Assembly (NCBI GenBank): GCA_018969165.1
Contig: JAGWYX010000053.1
Span: 1 to 10,826, forward strand
Origin: Verrucomicrobiota bacterium
Lineage (GTDB): Bacteria > Verrucomicrobiota > Verrucomicrobiia > Limisphaerales > JAGWYX01
Direction of reading: 5' to 3'
DNA: 10,826 nt
This document shows, one piece after another, positions 1-6,099 of the stretch. Positions within the stretch are counted from its first letter, which is position 1. Each line of letters opens with the position of its first letter. The notes beneath the pieces were generated by a model. The model saw only the letters and a program-made list of their open reading frames with translations. It searched no databases and was not told the origin of the DNA. The translations under genes and the position numbers were made by a program.

Positions 1-167
1 ACCGGCGCTGCCCACACGCAGAGCATCCACAGCACCAGGAAACTCAGGAGCAGCCGGCTGTGCGCGAACCATTCGCACCACAGCAAACCGCGAAATGGGC
101 GGCCGCGCCGCGCCTCCCACGCCGGTATGGCGGTCAGGGTTGGACCAGGGTGCGGGTCCGCAGGCAT
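1..167 (-). CDS. Membrane protein, N-terminal part; possible ABC transporter permease (cut by left edge)
   Basis: The reading frame opens at an ATG 4 nt after the stop of the pseudopilin gene and runs without a stop off the left edge, giving 55 residues. It begins MPADPHPGPTLTAIPAWEA, continues with a basic patch (RRGRPFR, about residues 20-26), then LLWCEWFAHSRLLLSF and a hydrophobic stretch (LVLWMLCVWAAP) that looks like a first membrane segment. A basic cytoplasmic N-terminus followed by 'CEW/..LL' and a membrane helix is the usual beginning of ABC-2-type permeases. The operon contains an ABC ATPase with no other visible membrane partner, so a permease role is the best guess, but it is inferred from context and not shown by a motif. 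High GC3 and tight spacing support it being a real gene. It could instead be another inner-membrane protein. Confidence 0.6.
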   Translation of the reverse strand, partial: MPADPHPGPTLTAIPAWEARRGRPFRGLLWCEWFAHSRLLLSFLVLWMLCVWAAP

Positions 168-171
168 TCGG

Positions 172-1053
172 TCATTGGGGTGGCGGCACATCGGCGAACA
201 GCGGCCACATGTCCGCGTCCGCCGCCGTCGCCGGCGGCGCGGGAGTCAAGGCCGTGCCCACGCCTCCAGGCGTCGCGCTGAAGGCCACCGCGGCCGACTG
301 CGCCGCGGCGGCGGACGGCCAGAACCATTGTCGGCGGACCACCGCCCCGTCGAATTGCGCCCGCAGGATCAACCCCTCGAAATCCCGAACATCGGTGGGA
401 AACCCGTTGACGCCCGGTGCCGCGTTCTTGGCCAGCCCGTGAAGCTGGCAGACGGCCAGACCGGCCTCGGGGCCGGCGGTGACCAGCCGCTGCCAGGACG
501 CGTCGTCCCACGATAAAGGATGCAGGTAGGAGTAACCGAGGTTCTGGTTGGTGGCCGTTTGCCCGCCGATTGCTTGCGCCATCGAGGCCACCGACGCCGG
601 AAAATTATGCAGCCCCCCCCAGTCGCCGGTCTTATCCTCCGGACATAGCAACGCGGCCGACGCCGGCAAATATCTTGCGGTCACCAAAACCGGCAGGTCG
701 GGCGGCCGGCTGCCGCGGTCATCCAGGTACATGCCAATCGCCAGGGCGATCTGGTGCAGGTTGGCGGTGCAGCGCGCCTGGCGCGACTGCTTCTTGGCGC
801 CGGCCAGCGCGGTCATCAGCAGCGTCGCCAGCACCCCGATGATCGCAAGCACCGTCAGCAGCTCGATCAGCGTGAAGCCGCGACGGTTGCGGCCGCAAAG
901 CATGGCGGCGCGGCCTGCACCCTCAGGGTAGTTCGTCTCCTCAATCGTCCCCGGGCCCCGCTCAAGCAGCCAGCCCGGGCCGGCCCCGATCACCATTCGG
1001 CGAGGCACGGACCGGCCAGCGTCCGCCGCCACCTGGTTCCCGGCACGCTTCAT
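172..1053 (-). CDS. Pseudopilin-like secreted protein with type IV prepilin N-terminal methylation motif
   Basis: This encodes a class III signal sequence of the type II secretion/type IV pilus kind. The motif RRG|FTLIELLTVLAIIG carries the glycine before the cleavage site, Phe at mature +1 and the conserved Glu at +5, followed by a hydrophobic helix and KKQSRQARCTANLHQIALAI, the usual continuation in Verrucomicrobiota/Planctomycetota pseudopilins. Prepilin peptidase should cleave it. The C-terminal domain is not recognised; it is Trp- and Ala-rich and ends in an Ala/Pro-rich tail. Two starts are possible. The ATG at 1053 overlaps the upstream stop as ATGA (translational coupling) and gives 293 aa with a 59-residue leader of coding-like high GC3. 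The ATG at 903 gives 243 aa with a conventional 9-residue leader (MLCGRNRRG) but has no good Shine-Dalgarno. I give the longer form as the outer limit. The gene lies inside an ABC transporter operon, not among pilus assembly genes. Confidence 0.85.
   Translation of the reverse strand: MKRAGNQVAADAGRSVPRRMVIGAGPGWLLERGPGTIEETNYPEGAGRAAMLCGRNRRGFTLIELLTVLAIIGVLATLLMTALAGAKKQSRQARCTANLHQIALAIGMYLDDRGSRPPDLPVLVTARYLPASAALLCPEDKTGDWGGLHNFPASVASMAQAIGGQTATNQNLGYSYLHPLSWDDASWQRLVTAGPEAGLAVCQLHGLAKNAAPGVNGFPTDVRDFEGLILRAQFDGAVVRRQWFWPSAAAAQSAAVAFSATPGGVGTALTPAPPATAADADMWPLFADVPPPQ
613..620 (-). repeat. Homopolymer of eight G (coding strand) in the pseudopilin gene
   Basis: Eight consecutive C on the plus strand read as TGG GGG GGG CTG in the pseudopilin frame (Trp-Gly-Gly-Leu). 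It is the longest mononucleotide run I noticed in the window. Such tracts can slip during replication and switch a gene on or off, but eight bases is at the lower limit and it may be chance in a G+C-rich genome. Confidence 0.45.
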
Positions 1054-4000
1054 GGCAAAGCGCGCACGGGAATCACGGACACTCCGTAATCGCCCAACGG
1101 CAGCCACAGGCCCTGGTCGAGCGTCCCGTCGGCGTTGGGGAGGTTGTACCAGAGGCAACCGCTCGGCTTCCCGCTGCCGACCAAGCCCAGGGCCGCCGGG
1201 TCCGAGTCGTTGAACAACTCGAGCCGCGAATCGCTTTCCTGCACGGCCAACAAGCTGCCGAAACCGGCCAGCACGTTGGCGGAGGCCTTCAATGGGGTGG
1301 CACCCAGGCGGGAGAACTGACCGCTGGCCGGCAGCGTCCAGACTTCGAGTTGGTCGGGCGTGTTGGTCGCGCTCGATGGCGAGCCGATGAAAAGGTTGGT
1401 GTCCAGGACCAGCACCGGGTGCGGCCAGTTGGTCGAGAGCATCACCGAATCCACCAGGTGCGCCGACACGCCGTCGTAAGCGCTGGCATCGAGCCAATCG
1501 TTCCAATCGGTCACCCCGTTGGTATCCCAATGCGGGCCGGTGGTATAGAGCAACGCGCCGGCGGCCGAAACGCCCTGCAGCGTGCCGGGGATGTTGACTG
1601 GCGGCCGGACCGTCGGATTCGGCGGGTCGGCATAATCGACGACGTCGAGATACCAGCGCTGGACCCAGTTATAGACCGGATAAGCGTTGGTCACCCAGCC
1701 GCCGCCGCTCGGCAACGGCGGCTGATTGGTATCCGGCTGGGTCGGGGTCACGTAGTTGGTGACGTAATTGGTGCCGACGACAATCGGCTCGGAGTATTGG
1801 TGGCTGAGGTACACCAGGCCGTTCGTCGTGAACGGCGCGCTGAAACTCCACCAGTTGTTCGTGGTCAAGTTGACTTCCGAAACAAAGCTCGGCGCCGTCA
1901 GGTCGGTCACGTCAAACGCCAGCAAACGCCCGCCGTTGCCGCCCCAGCCCCACCAGGGCCGCAGGGAACCATAGCCGATCGGCATGGCGCTGATCGCGGA
2001 GGTGTCGGGCGCCGAGGAAACGGTCAATCCTCCGGTGGCCGTCACCGGGCCCGGGGCGCCGCCGCCGACCAGGCCCGCGCCCATCAGCGGCATGATCCAG
2101 AAACCCTGACCGCCCGACCACGCGAGCAGCCCGGGCTTAACCCAGACCGGTTGCCACGAACTGTTCCAACCCAGCGCACTGGTCACCACACCGGTTTGGC
2201 CCAGCAGCGTGACCGTCGGCAGGTGCTGCAGGTCAAAGACCGACAGGAAGAAGTTGGGCGCGTTGGTCGCCGGCACGCCGTTGGTATCCCCGTTGGCATT
2301 CAATGCGAGCGGCCACATCCAGCCGGTCGGGCCTTGCGCCAGATAGAGCTTCTGGCCCTGGACCGTGGCGCCGAGCACCGGCAGGTTCGTCAGGCTGTAT
2401 TCGCCCAATTCCTGATCCGGGTTGGCGGCCAGCGCCACATGGAGGGTCGGCGTGCCTTGGTTGAACCAGCCCGAGCCATTGCCGATTTCCACCAGGTAAT
2501 CGCCCTGCAGGAAGAGGTGGTCCACCGGCCAGGCCAGCTCCAGGTCGGCCCGCACGACGGGTCGATCACGGTCGGTGTCATCCACGCTCAGCAATTCCTG
2601 GCCCGAGACCGACACGATGTGGTTGACGCCGAACGGGGCGGCGCGGCGCGGGGTGAACTGGTGCTGGATCACGCCGCGCAAGACCAGGGCGTTGGTGCTC
2701 GCCAGGTGGGTGTTCAAGTCAATTAACTGGACCGCCGACGCGTAGCCGTTGGTGTACCAGCCCTGATACGGCACCAGGATCAGCCCGGCATCGGGAAAGA
2801 CGCCGAAGGCCTTTTCATCGTAGTTGGCCTCGCTCCACGAGGAACCGTTGCCGATCGGGAGCTGGCTGACCAGGGTTGGCTGGGCCGGGTTGCTCACGTC
2901 GAACAGCGACACGGCGACCTGCCAGGTGTTCGAGACCTGCACGCCGATGGTCACCAGCTTGTCACCCAGCGGATCGATATACGTGGACCAGCCCGGCACC
3001 TCGACCTCCCCTGCCACCGTCGGGTTGGCCGGGTCCGACAAATCCACGACAAACAGCGGATCGACCTGCCGGAAGGTGACGACATAGACCCGATTCCCGT
3101 CGAACCGCGTGGCGTGGAGTTGTTCGCCCCGCCACTTGGCCGGCTGGAGGGTCGCCAGCCATCGCGGGGCGGTCGGGTCCGCCAGCGAGAAGGTCTGCAA
3201 CGTCGGCGTCCAGGTCCAGCTTGTCGTGTTGACCACTTCCGAGATCACGGTGAACACGGCGTTGGTGCCGCTGCCGCCGAGGTTCATCTTGAACTTGTCG
3301 GCCACGTAACCCGCCGGCTGGATCGGCTTGCGATCCACCATCACGCCCGTCGGGTCCGAGATGTCGATGACACGGACGACCGACTGGTACCAACTCGAGT
3401 TTTGCGTCGCCAGGAAGAAGAACTGGTCGGTGGCCGTCACCACGCTGCCATACGAGGACGGATACCACAGTTGCTGCCGGGCGACCGGTTGGGTCGGGTC
3501 GCTCAGGTCGAAGCTCGAGACCATCGTGCCCCATTCCCAAGCGCCATTGCTGGCGCCCGACATGGGCTGATAAACCTGGGAGGCGACATACAGGACGCTG
3601 CCCACCAGGCGGCTTTCGAGGATCGAGCCGCTGACCGGTTGACTGGCGACCTCGTGGAGGTTGGTGCTGGTGACATCGACGATCACCACGTCGTTGTCGT
3701 CATTGCCGCCCCAACCGCAGCCCTGCACCAGGAGCACCGCGTAATTGGTCGCGATCAGGTACATTTGCTCGCCCGCCGCCGGCAAATCAAAGGTCCCGCG
3801 GATAACGGGTGAATCCGGGCTGCTCAAATTGATGACCTGCAGCCCGCGGTATTGGTTGAAGAAATAGAGGGTGTTGCCGCTGAGGTTCCAGATGTCTGAC
3901 TCGACGACGGTCCGCGGCTGGCTCGTCGCGTTGCCGTTGGCGTCCACCGCGCCCGGCGTCAGGGCCGGGCTAAGGGAGTTGTACGACGCGCCGGGGTCGA

Positions 4001-4406
4001 AGGTCGAGACCGCGCCGGCGAACGCGTTGGTGCCGCGGTAAAACGAACTCGGCAGCGCCGCCTGGGCGTCCGCGCGAACCCGGATAAGTTCGACGTTGCT
4101 CGACATCGGGACGCGGAAGGTCACCTCACCGCCCGTCGCGTCCACGTTCTGGACCGCTCGCGGCGACCACGCGCCGGCTTGCAGGCGTGGGCGGCCTTCG
4201 AGGGTCACCACGCCCAGACCGGCCGGCACGTGCACGACCGCCACCAGGTTGGTGCCTTCGACCCGCACCGAGACCACCGTGGGTTGCCCGGCGCCAGAGG
4301 CCGAGTCGGCCGCCGACCCGGCGGTCAAACGGTCCGACCCGGCCTCGCAGCGCGAACCAATCCCCAACACGAGGACTGCCAAAATCCAAATCATGGTTTG
4401 TTTCAT
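1050..4406 (-). CDS. Secreted beta-propeller protein (PF09826-like, LVIVD-type repeats)
   Basis: This is a 1,118-residue exported protein. The N-terminus (MKQTMIWILAVLVLGIG..CEA) is a Sec signal peptide, probably cleaved after Ala; no lipobox is seen, since the Cys is preceded by S-R. Around residues 165-515 a motif of the form (I/V/F)-D-(L/V/I)-S-(D/N)-P-x-x-P recurs (FDLSDPTQP, IDISDPTGV, FSLADPTAP, VDLSDPANP, FDVSNPAQP) with intervening strands. The stretch HATRFDGNRVYVVTFRQ-VDPLF near residue 435 closely follows the pattern of 'beta-propeller domain' family PF09826. Weaker copies later (FDLQHLPT, FDVTDLTAP, VDYADPPNP) suggest a second propeller in the C-terminal half. The protein is rich in Trp, Asn and Thr. 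The start at 4406 is preferred over the ATG at 4415 because AAAGGG lies 9 nt before it, whereas it abuts 4415. The gene begins 19 nt after the ATPase stop and overlaps the next start by 4 nt. The ligand is unknown; a periplasmic or cell-surface binding or scaffold role is inferred. Confidence 0.9.
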   Translation of the reverse strand: MKQTMIWILAVLVLGIGSRCEAGSDRLTAGSAADSASGAGQPTVVSVRVEGTNLVAVVHVPAGLGVVTLEGRPRLQAGAWSPRAVQNVDATGGEVTFRVPMSSNVELIRVRADAQAALPSSFYRGTNAFAGAVSTFDPGASYNSLSPALTPGAVDANGNATSQPRTVVESDIWNLSGNTLYFFNQYRGLQVINLSSPDSPVIRGTFDLPAAGEQMYLIATNYAVLLVQGCGWGGNDDNDVVIVDVTSTNLHEVASQPVSGSILESRLVGSVLYVASQVYQPMSGASNGAWEWGTMVSSFDLSDPTQPVARQQLWYPSSYGSVVTATDQFFFLATQNSSWYQSVVRVIDISDPTGVMVDRKPIQPAGYVADKFKMNLGGSGTNAVFTVISEVVNTTSWTWTPTLQTFSLADPTAPRWLATLQPAKWRGEQLHATRFDGNRVYVVTFRQVDPLFVVDLSDPANPTVAGEVEVPGWSTYIDPLGDKLVTIGVQVSNTWQVAVSLFDVSNPAQPTLVSQLPIGNGSSWSEANYDEKAFGVFPDAGLILVPYQGWYTNGYASAVQLIDLNTHLASTNALVLRGVIQHQFTPRRAAPFGVNHIVSVSGQELLSVDDTDRDRPVVRADLELAWPVDHLFLQGDYLVEIGNGSGWFNQGTPTLHVALAANPDQELGEYSLTNLPVLGATVQGQKLYLAQGPTGWMWPLALNANGDTNGVPATNAPNFFLSVFDLQHLPTVTLLGQTGVVTSALGWNSSWQPVWVKPGLLAWSGGQGFWIMPLMGAGLVGGGAPGPVTATGGLTVSSAPDTSAISAMPIGYGSLRPWWGWGGNGGRLLAFDVTDLTAPSFVSEVNLTTNNWWSFSAPFTTNGLVYLSHQYSEPIVVGTNYVTNYVTPTQPDTNQPPLPSGGGWVTNAYPVYNWVQRWYLDVVDYADPPNPTVRPPVNIPGTLQGVSAAGALLYTTGPHWDTNGVTDWNDWLDASAYDGVSAHLVDSVMLSTNWPHPVLVLDTNLFIGSPSSATNTPDQLEVWTLPASGQFSRLGATPLKASANVLAGFGSLLAVQESDSRLELFNDSDPAALGLVGSGKPSGCLWYNLPNADGTLDQGLWLPLGDYGVSVIPVRALP

Positions 4407-4415
4407 AGTTTGCAT

Positions 4416-4421
4416 CCCTTT
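4416..4421 (-). promoter_or_regulatory. Ribosome binding site for the beta-propeller gene
   Basis: The sequence AAAGGG on the minus strand lies 9 nt before the ATG at 4406 and directly abuts the ATG at 4415. The spacing favours 4406 as the start codon. Confidence 0.55.
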
Positions 4422-4425
4422 CTAC

Positions 4426-5406
4426 TCAGGAGCGCCTGAGGGAAATAATGTTCGAGGCCGGTTCTTCGCTCGGCTCCTCCGCGCTCGCCGGCTGGCTCAG
4501 AATCATTTCCCGGTCGCTCCGCCCGAAAAGTTCGATGAACATTTCTTCCAGGCCGAGTTGGAACAGGTTGAGCCGTGCCCCGGGCAGAGCGCGGACGCCA
4601 TCCAGCTCCGCCTCGCTGGTCTGCCGCACGATCGCGGTCACCACCGGGCCGGCGACCTGGTAACGCACCGCCCCCGGCACCACGAACCCGGGCGGCGGCG
4701 CCGCGCCTGGGAAGACCACCTGGACGCGGCGGAACCGCTGCTGCAAATCCTCCAGCCGCTCGGTCATGGTCAGCCGCCCGCGATCCATGAATCCGACGTA
4801 CTCGGTCATCCGCTCCAGGTCGCCGACCTGGTGGGTGCTGAGCAACACGGTGCACTCGTCCCGCTGCGTAATCACTTCGAGCAGCTCCTGGATCATCTCC
4901 CGGCGCGCGATCGGATCGAGGTTGGCCGCCGGCTCGTCCAGGACCAACAACGCGGGCCGACTGGCAAACGCCAGCAGCGTCGCCGCCTTGCGTTGCTCGC
5001 CGCCCGAGAGGCGTCCGACCGGCCGGTCCCAGTCCAGGGCCCACCGCCGGGCCAGTTGCCGGGCGTAATCGCCATCCCAGGCCGGGTAAAAATAGGCGGT
5101 GTAACGGCACAGCTCGCCCAGGGTCATCCAGCCATAAAGTTGCGGCGCTTGGGAAACGTACGCAATCCGCGATCGCACCTCGCGCCCCGCCCGCCAAAGG
5201 TCGCGCCCGAACACCTGCGCCGTCCCGTGGTCCGGCCGCAACAAGCCCAGCAACAGCTTCAAGGTCGTGGTCTTCCCGGCCCCGTTGCGCCCGATCAACC
5301 CGTAAACCGCCCCGCGCGGAATCTCCAGGTCCAGCCCGCTGACCGCCACGACGCCCCCGGGGAACGTCTTCGCCACGTCATTGACCTTGACGACCGCGTC
5401 AACCAT
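4426..5406 (-). CDS. ABC transporter ATP-binding protein
   Basis: This 326-residue protein is the ATPase subunit of an ABC transporter, expected at the inner face of the cytoplasmic membrane. Visible in order are Walker A GRNGAGKT (residues 39-46), a Q-loop Gln at 86 (YVSQAP), the signature LSGGEQRK (133-140), Walker B LLVLDEP (153-159), a D-loop (ANLDP) and the switch His 192 (STHQV), so it should be catalytically intact. The N-terminal 215 residues are the nucleotide-binding domain; the remaining 110 or so are a C-terminal extension as found in ABC-2 type exporters (CcmA/YtrB class). The ATG at 5406 is preferred over a GTG at 5424 because AAAGGA lies 9 nt upstream of it. The start overlaps the GntR stop by 8 nt, indicating coupling. 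A YtrA-type regulator directly upstream is the classical partner of such ATPases, often linked to envelope stress. The substrate cannot be read from the sequence. Confidence 0.95.
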   Translation of the reverse strand: MVDAVVKVNDVAKTFPGGVVAVSGLDLEIPRGAVYGLIGRNGAGKTTTLKLLLGLLRPDHGTAQVFGRDLWRAGREVRSRIAYVSQAPQLYGWMTLGELCRYTAYFYPAWDGDYARQLARRWALDWDRPVGRLSGGEQRKAATLLAFASRPALLVLDEPAANLDPIARREMIQELLEVITQRDECTVLLSTHQVGDLERMTEYVGFMDRGRLTMTERLEDLQQRFRRVQVVFPGAAPPPGFVVPGAVRYQVAGPVVTAIVRQTSEAELDGVRALPGARLNLFQLGLEEMFIELFGRSDREMILSQPASAEEPSEEPASNIISLRRS

Positions 5407-5851
5407 GACTCGGCTTCCTTTCACCGACCGCGCTCAGCCAGGTCCGCCCGTCGCGGCCGTCGTCACTGACTGCCTCGAGCTGTTCGCCCACGATGCGCCA
5501 GACCAGTTCGGCCGGGGCGTTCATTTGGGCCGCCTCGACCGCCAATTGCCGCGCCAGCCGCCGCAGCGCCTTGGTCTGTTCCCGCTCGGACATCGGGGCG
5601 GGTGCCGCGGCCACGAAGACCCCGCGGCCGTGCCGCATCTCGATGACCGCCTCGTGTTCCAGCTCCGTGTAGGCCTTCACGACCGTCGTCGGATTGACGC
5701 ACAACTGCCGGGCGAGCTCGCGGATCGAGGGCAATTGCTCCCCGGCCGCCAAGGCCCCGGACGCCGCATAGTATTTGGTCTGGTCCATGATCTGGCGATA
5801 GACCGGCACACCCGAATGGGCATCAATCTGGTAATGCAGCGACTTGGGCAT
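5399..5851 (-). CDS. GntR-family transcriptional regulator, YtrA subfamily
   Basis: This 150-residue DNA-binding protein has a GntR winged helix-turn-helix at about residues 13-80: GVPVYRQIMDQ (helix 1), then GEQLPSIRELARQLCVNPTT with VVKAYTELE (the recognition region), then the wing HGRGVFV. The segment after the wing is only about 70 residues and helical, too short for the FCD, UTRA or aminotransferase effector domains of other GntR classes, which places it in the YtrA subfamily. That group normally represses an adjacent ABC transporter operon, and here the ATPase gene overlaps the regulator's stop by 8 nt. No Shine-Dalgarno precedes the ATG at 5851, and the predicted transcript start leaves only about 15 nt of leader. 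The promoter and a candidate operator lie immediately upstream. The inducer is unknown. Confidence 0.95.
   Translation of the reverse strand: MPKSLHYQIDAHSGVPVYRQIMDQTKYYAASGALAAGEQLPSIRELARQLCVNPTTVVKAYTELEHEAVIEMRHGRGVFVAAAPAPMSEREQTKALRRLARQLAVEAAQMNAPAELVWRIVGEQLEAVSDDGRDGRTWLSAVGERKPSHG
5416..5421 (-). promoter_or_regulatory. Ribosome binding site for the ABC ATPase, inside the GntR gene
   Basis: AAAGGA on the minus strand lies 9 nt upstream of the ATG at 5406 and within the last codons of the regulator gene. It supports that ATG over the GTG at 5424. Confidence 0.55.
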
Positions 5852-5868
5852 AAATGCGTAAAATGCGG

Positions 5869-5890
5869 CTGTACGATAACAGGCATACAG
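5869..5890. promoter_or_regulatory. Candidate GntR operator: inverted repeat CTGTA-N12-TACAG
   Basis: Perfect 5-bp arms CTGTA (5869-5873) and TACAG (5886-5890) are separated by 12 bp and overlap the -10 element and spacer of the predicted promoter. The layout recalls the YtrA operator of Bacillus subtilis, which as I remember it is an inverted repeat ending in GTA and TAC around a spacer of about 13 bp. Its position would block RNA polymerase, so autorepression is likely. Binding itself is inferred. Confidence 0.5.
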
Positions 5891-5900
5891 TGGTTGTCAA
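5873..5900 (-). promoter_or_regulatory. Sigma70-type promoter of the GntR-ABC operon
   Basis: On the minus strand a perfect -35 TTGACA (5900-5895) is followed after 16 bp by TATCGT (5878-5873), which matches four of six bases of the -10 consensus. Transcription would start near 5866, about 15 nt before the GntR ATG. Confidence 0.55.
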
Positions 5901-5933
5901 GCGGCTCTTGCGGGCGGGCGAAAGCGGCACGAG

Positions 5934-6033
5934 AGTCCAGAGGTGTCCAGAGCCCTTGCGGATGCGCCACTCCAGGGAAGGACGAATCGATCTGACCAGG
6001 GGATCCCGCGGCGGTGCGCGGAACCTCTGGACT
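5934..6033. repeat. Long-range inverted repeat in the divergent intergenic region, with a short tandem repeat at its left end
   Basis: The 11-mer AGTCCAGAGGT (5934-5944) is the exact reverse complement of ACCTCTGGACT (6023-6033), with 78 nt between the arms. Next to the left arm the 8-mer GTCCAGAG occurs twice, at 5935-5942 and 5945-5952. There is no reading frame of convincing quality inside and no obvious flanking target duplication. It could be a small non-autonomous mobile or dispersed repeat, or a structured leader of the gene starting at 6100. The repeat itself is certain; its meaning is not. Confidence 0.55.
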
Positions 6034-6083
6034 TTGATGGCAGAATTCATTATGCCGCCCTCATGCCACATGACGACCTCAAC

Positions 6084-6091
6084 GGAAGGAG
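6084..6091 (+). promoter_or_regulatory. Ribosome binding site for the DUF4380-like gene
   Basis: GGAAGGAG lies 8 nt before the ATG at 6100. It is one of the strongest Shine-Dalgarno sequences in the window and sets the start at the signal peptide, although the frame stays open upstream to 5854. Confidence 0.75.
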
Positions 6092-6099
6092 TTGAACCG

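Noticed and set aside
1054..1530. Upstream extension of the pseudopilin frame to 1530
   Set aside because: It overlaps the propeller gene's coding region in another frame and its translation is Arg-rich; the ATGs at 1053 or 903 are far better starts.
1350..2726. Long plus-strand open frame (about 458 codons) opposite the beta-propeller gene
   Set aside because: Its translation is a low-quality, Arg/Gly/His/Gln-rich shadow of the true minus-strand gene, with no domain or signal. Such antisense frames are expected at this G+C content.
4096..5469. Long plus-strand open frame (about 457 codons) opposite the ABC ATPase
   Set aside because: It is the mirror of a gene with complete Walker and signature motifs, and its own translation is Arg/Pro/Gln-rich with no recognisable pattern.
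5854..6099. Upstream extension of the DUF4380-like frame
   Set aside because: The translation is unlike a protein, it covers the inverted repeat and the divergent promoter, and the ATG at 6100 has both a strong ribosome binding site and a signal peptide.
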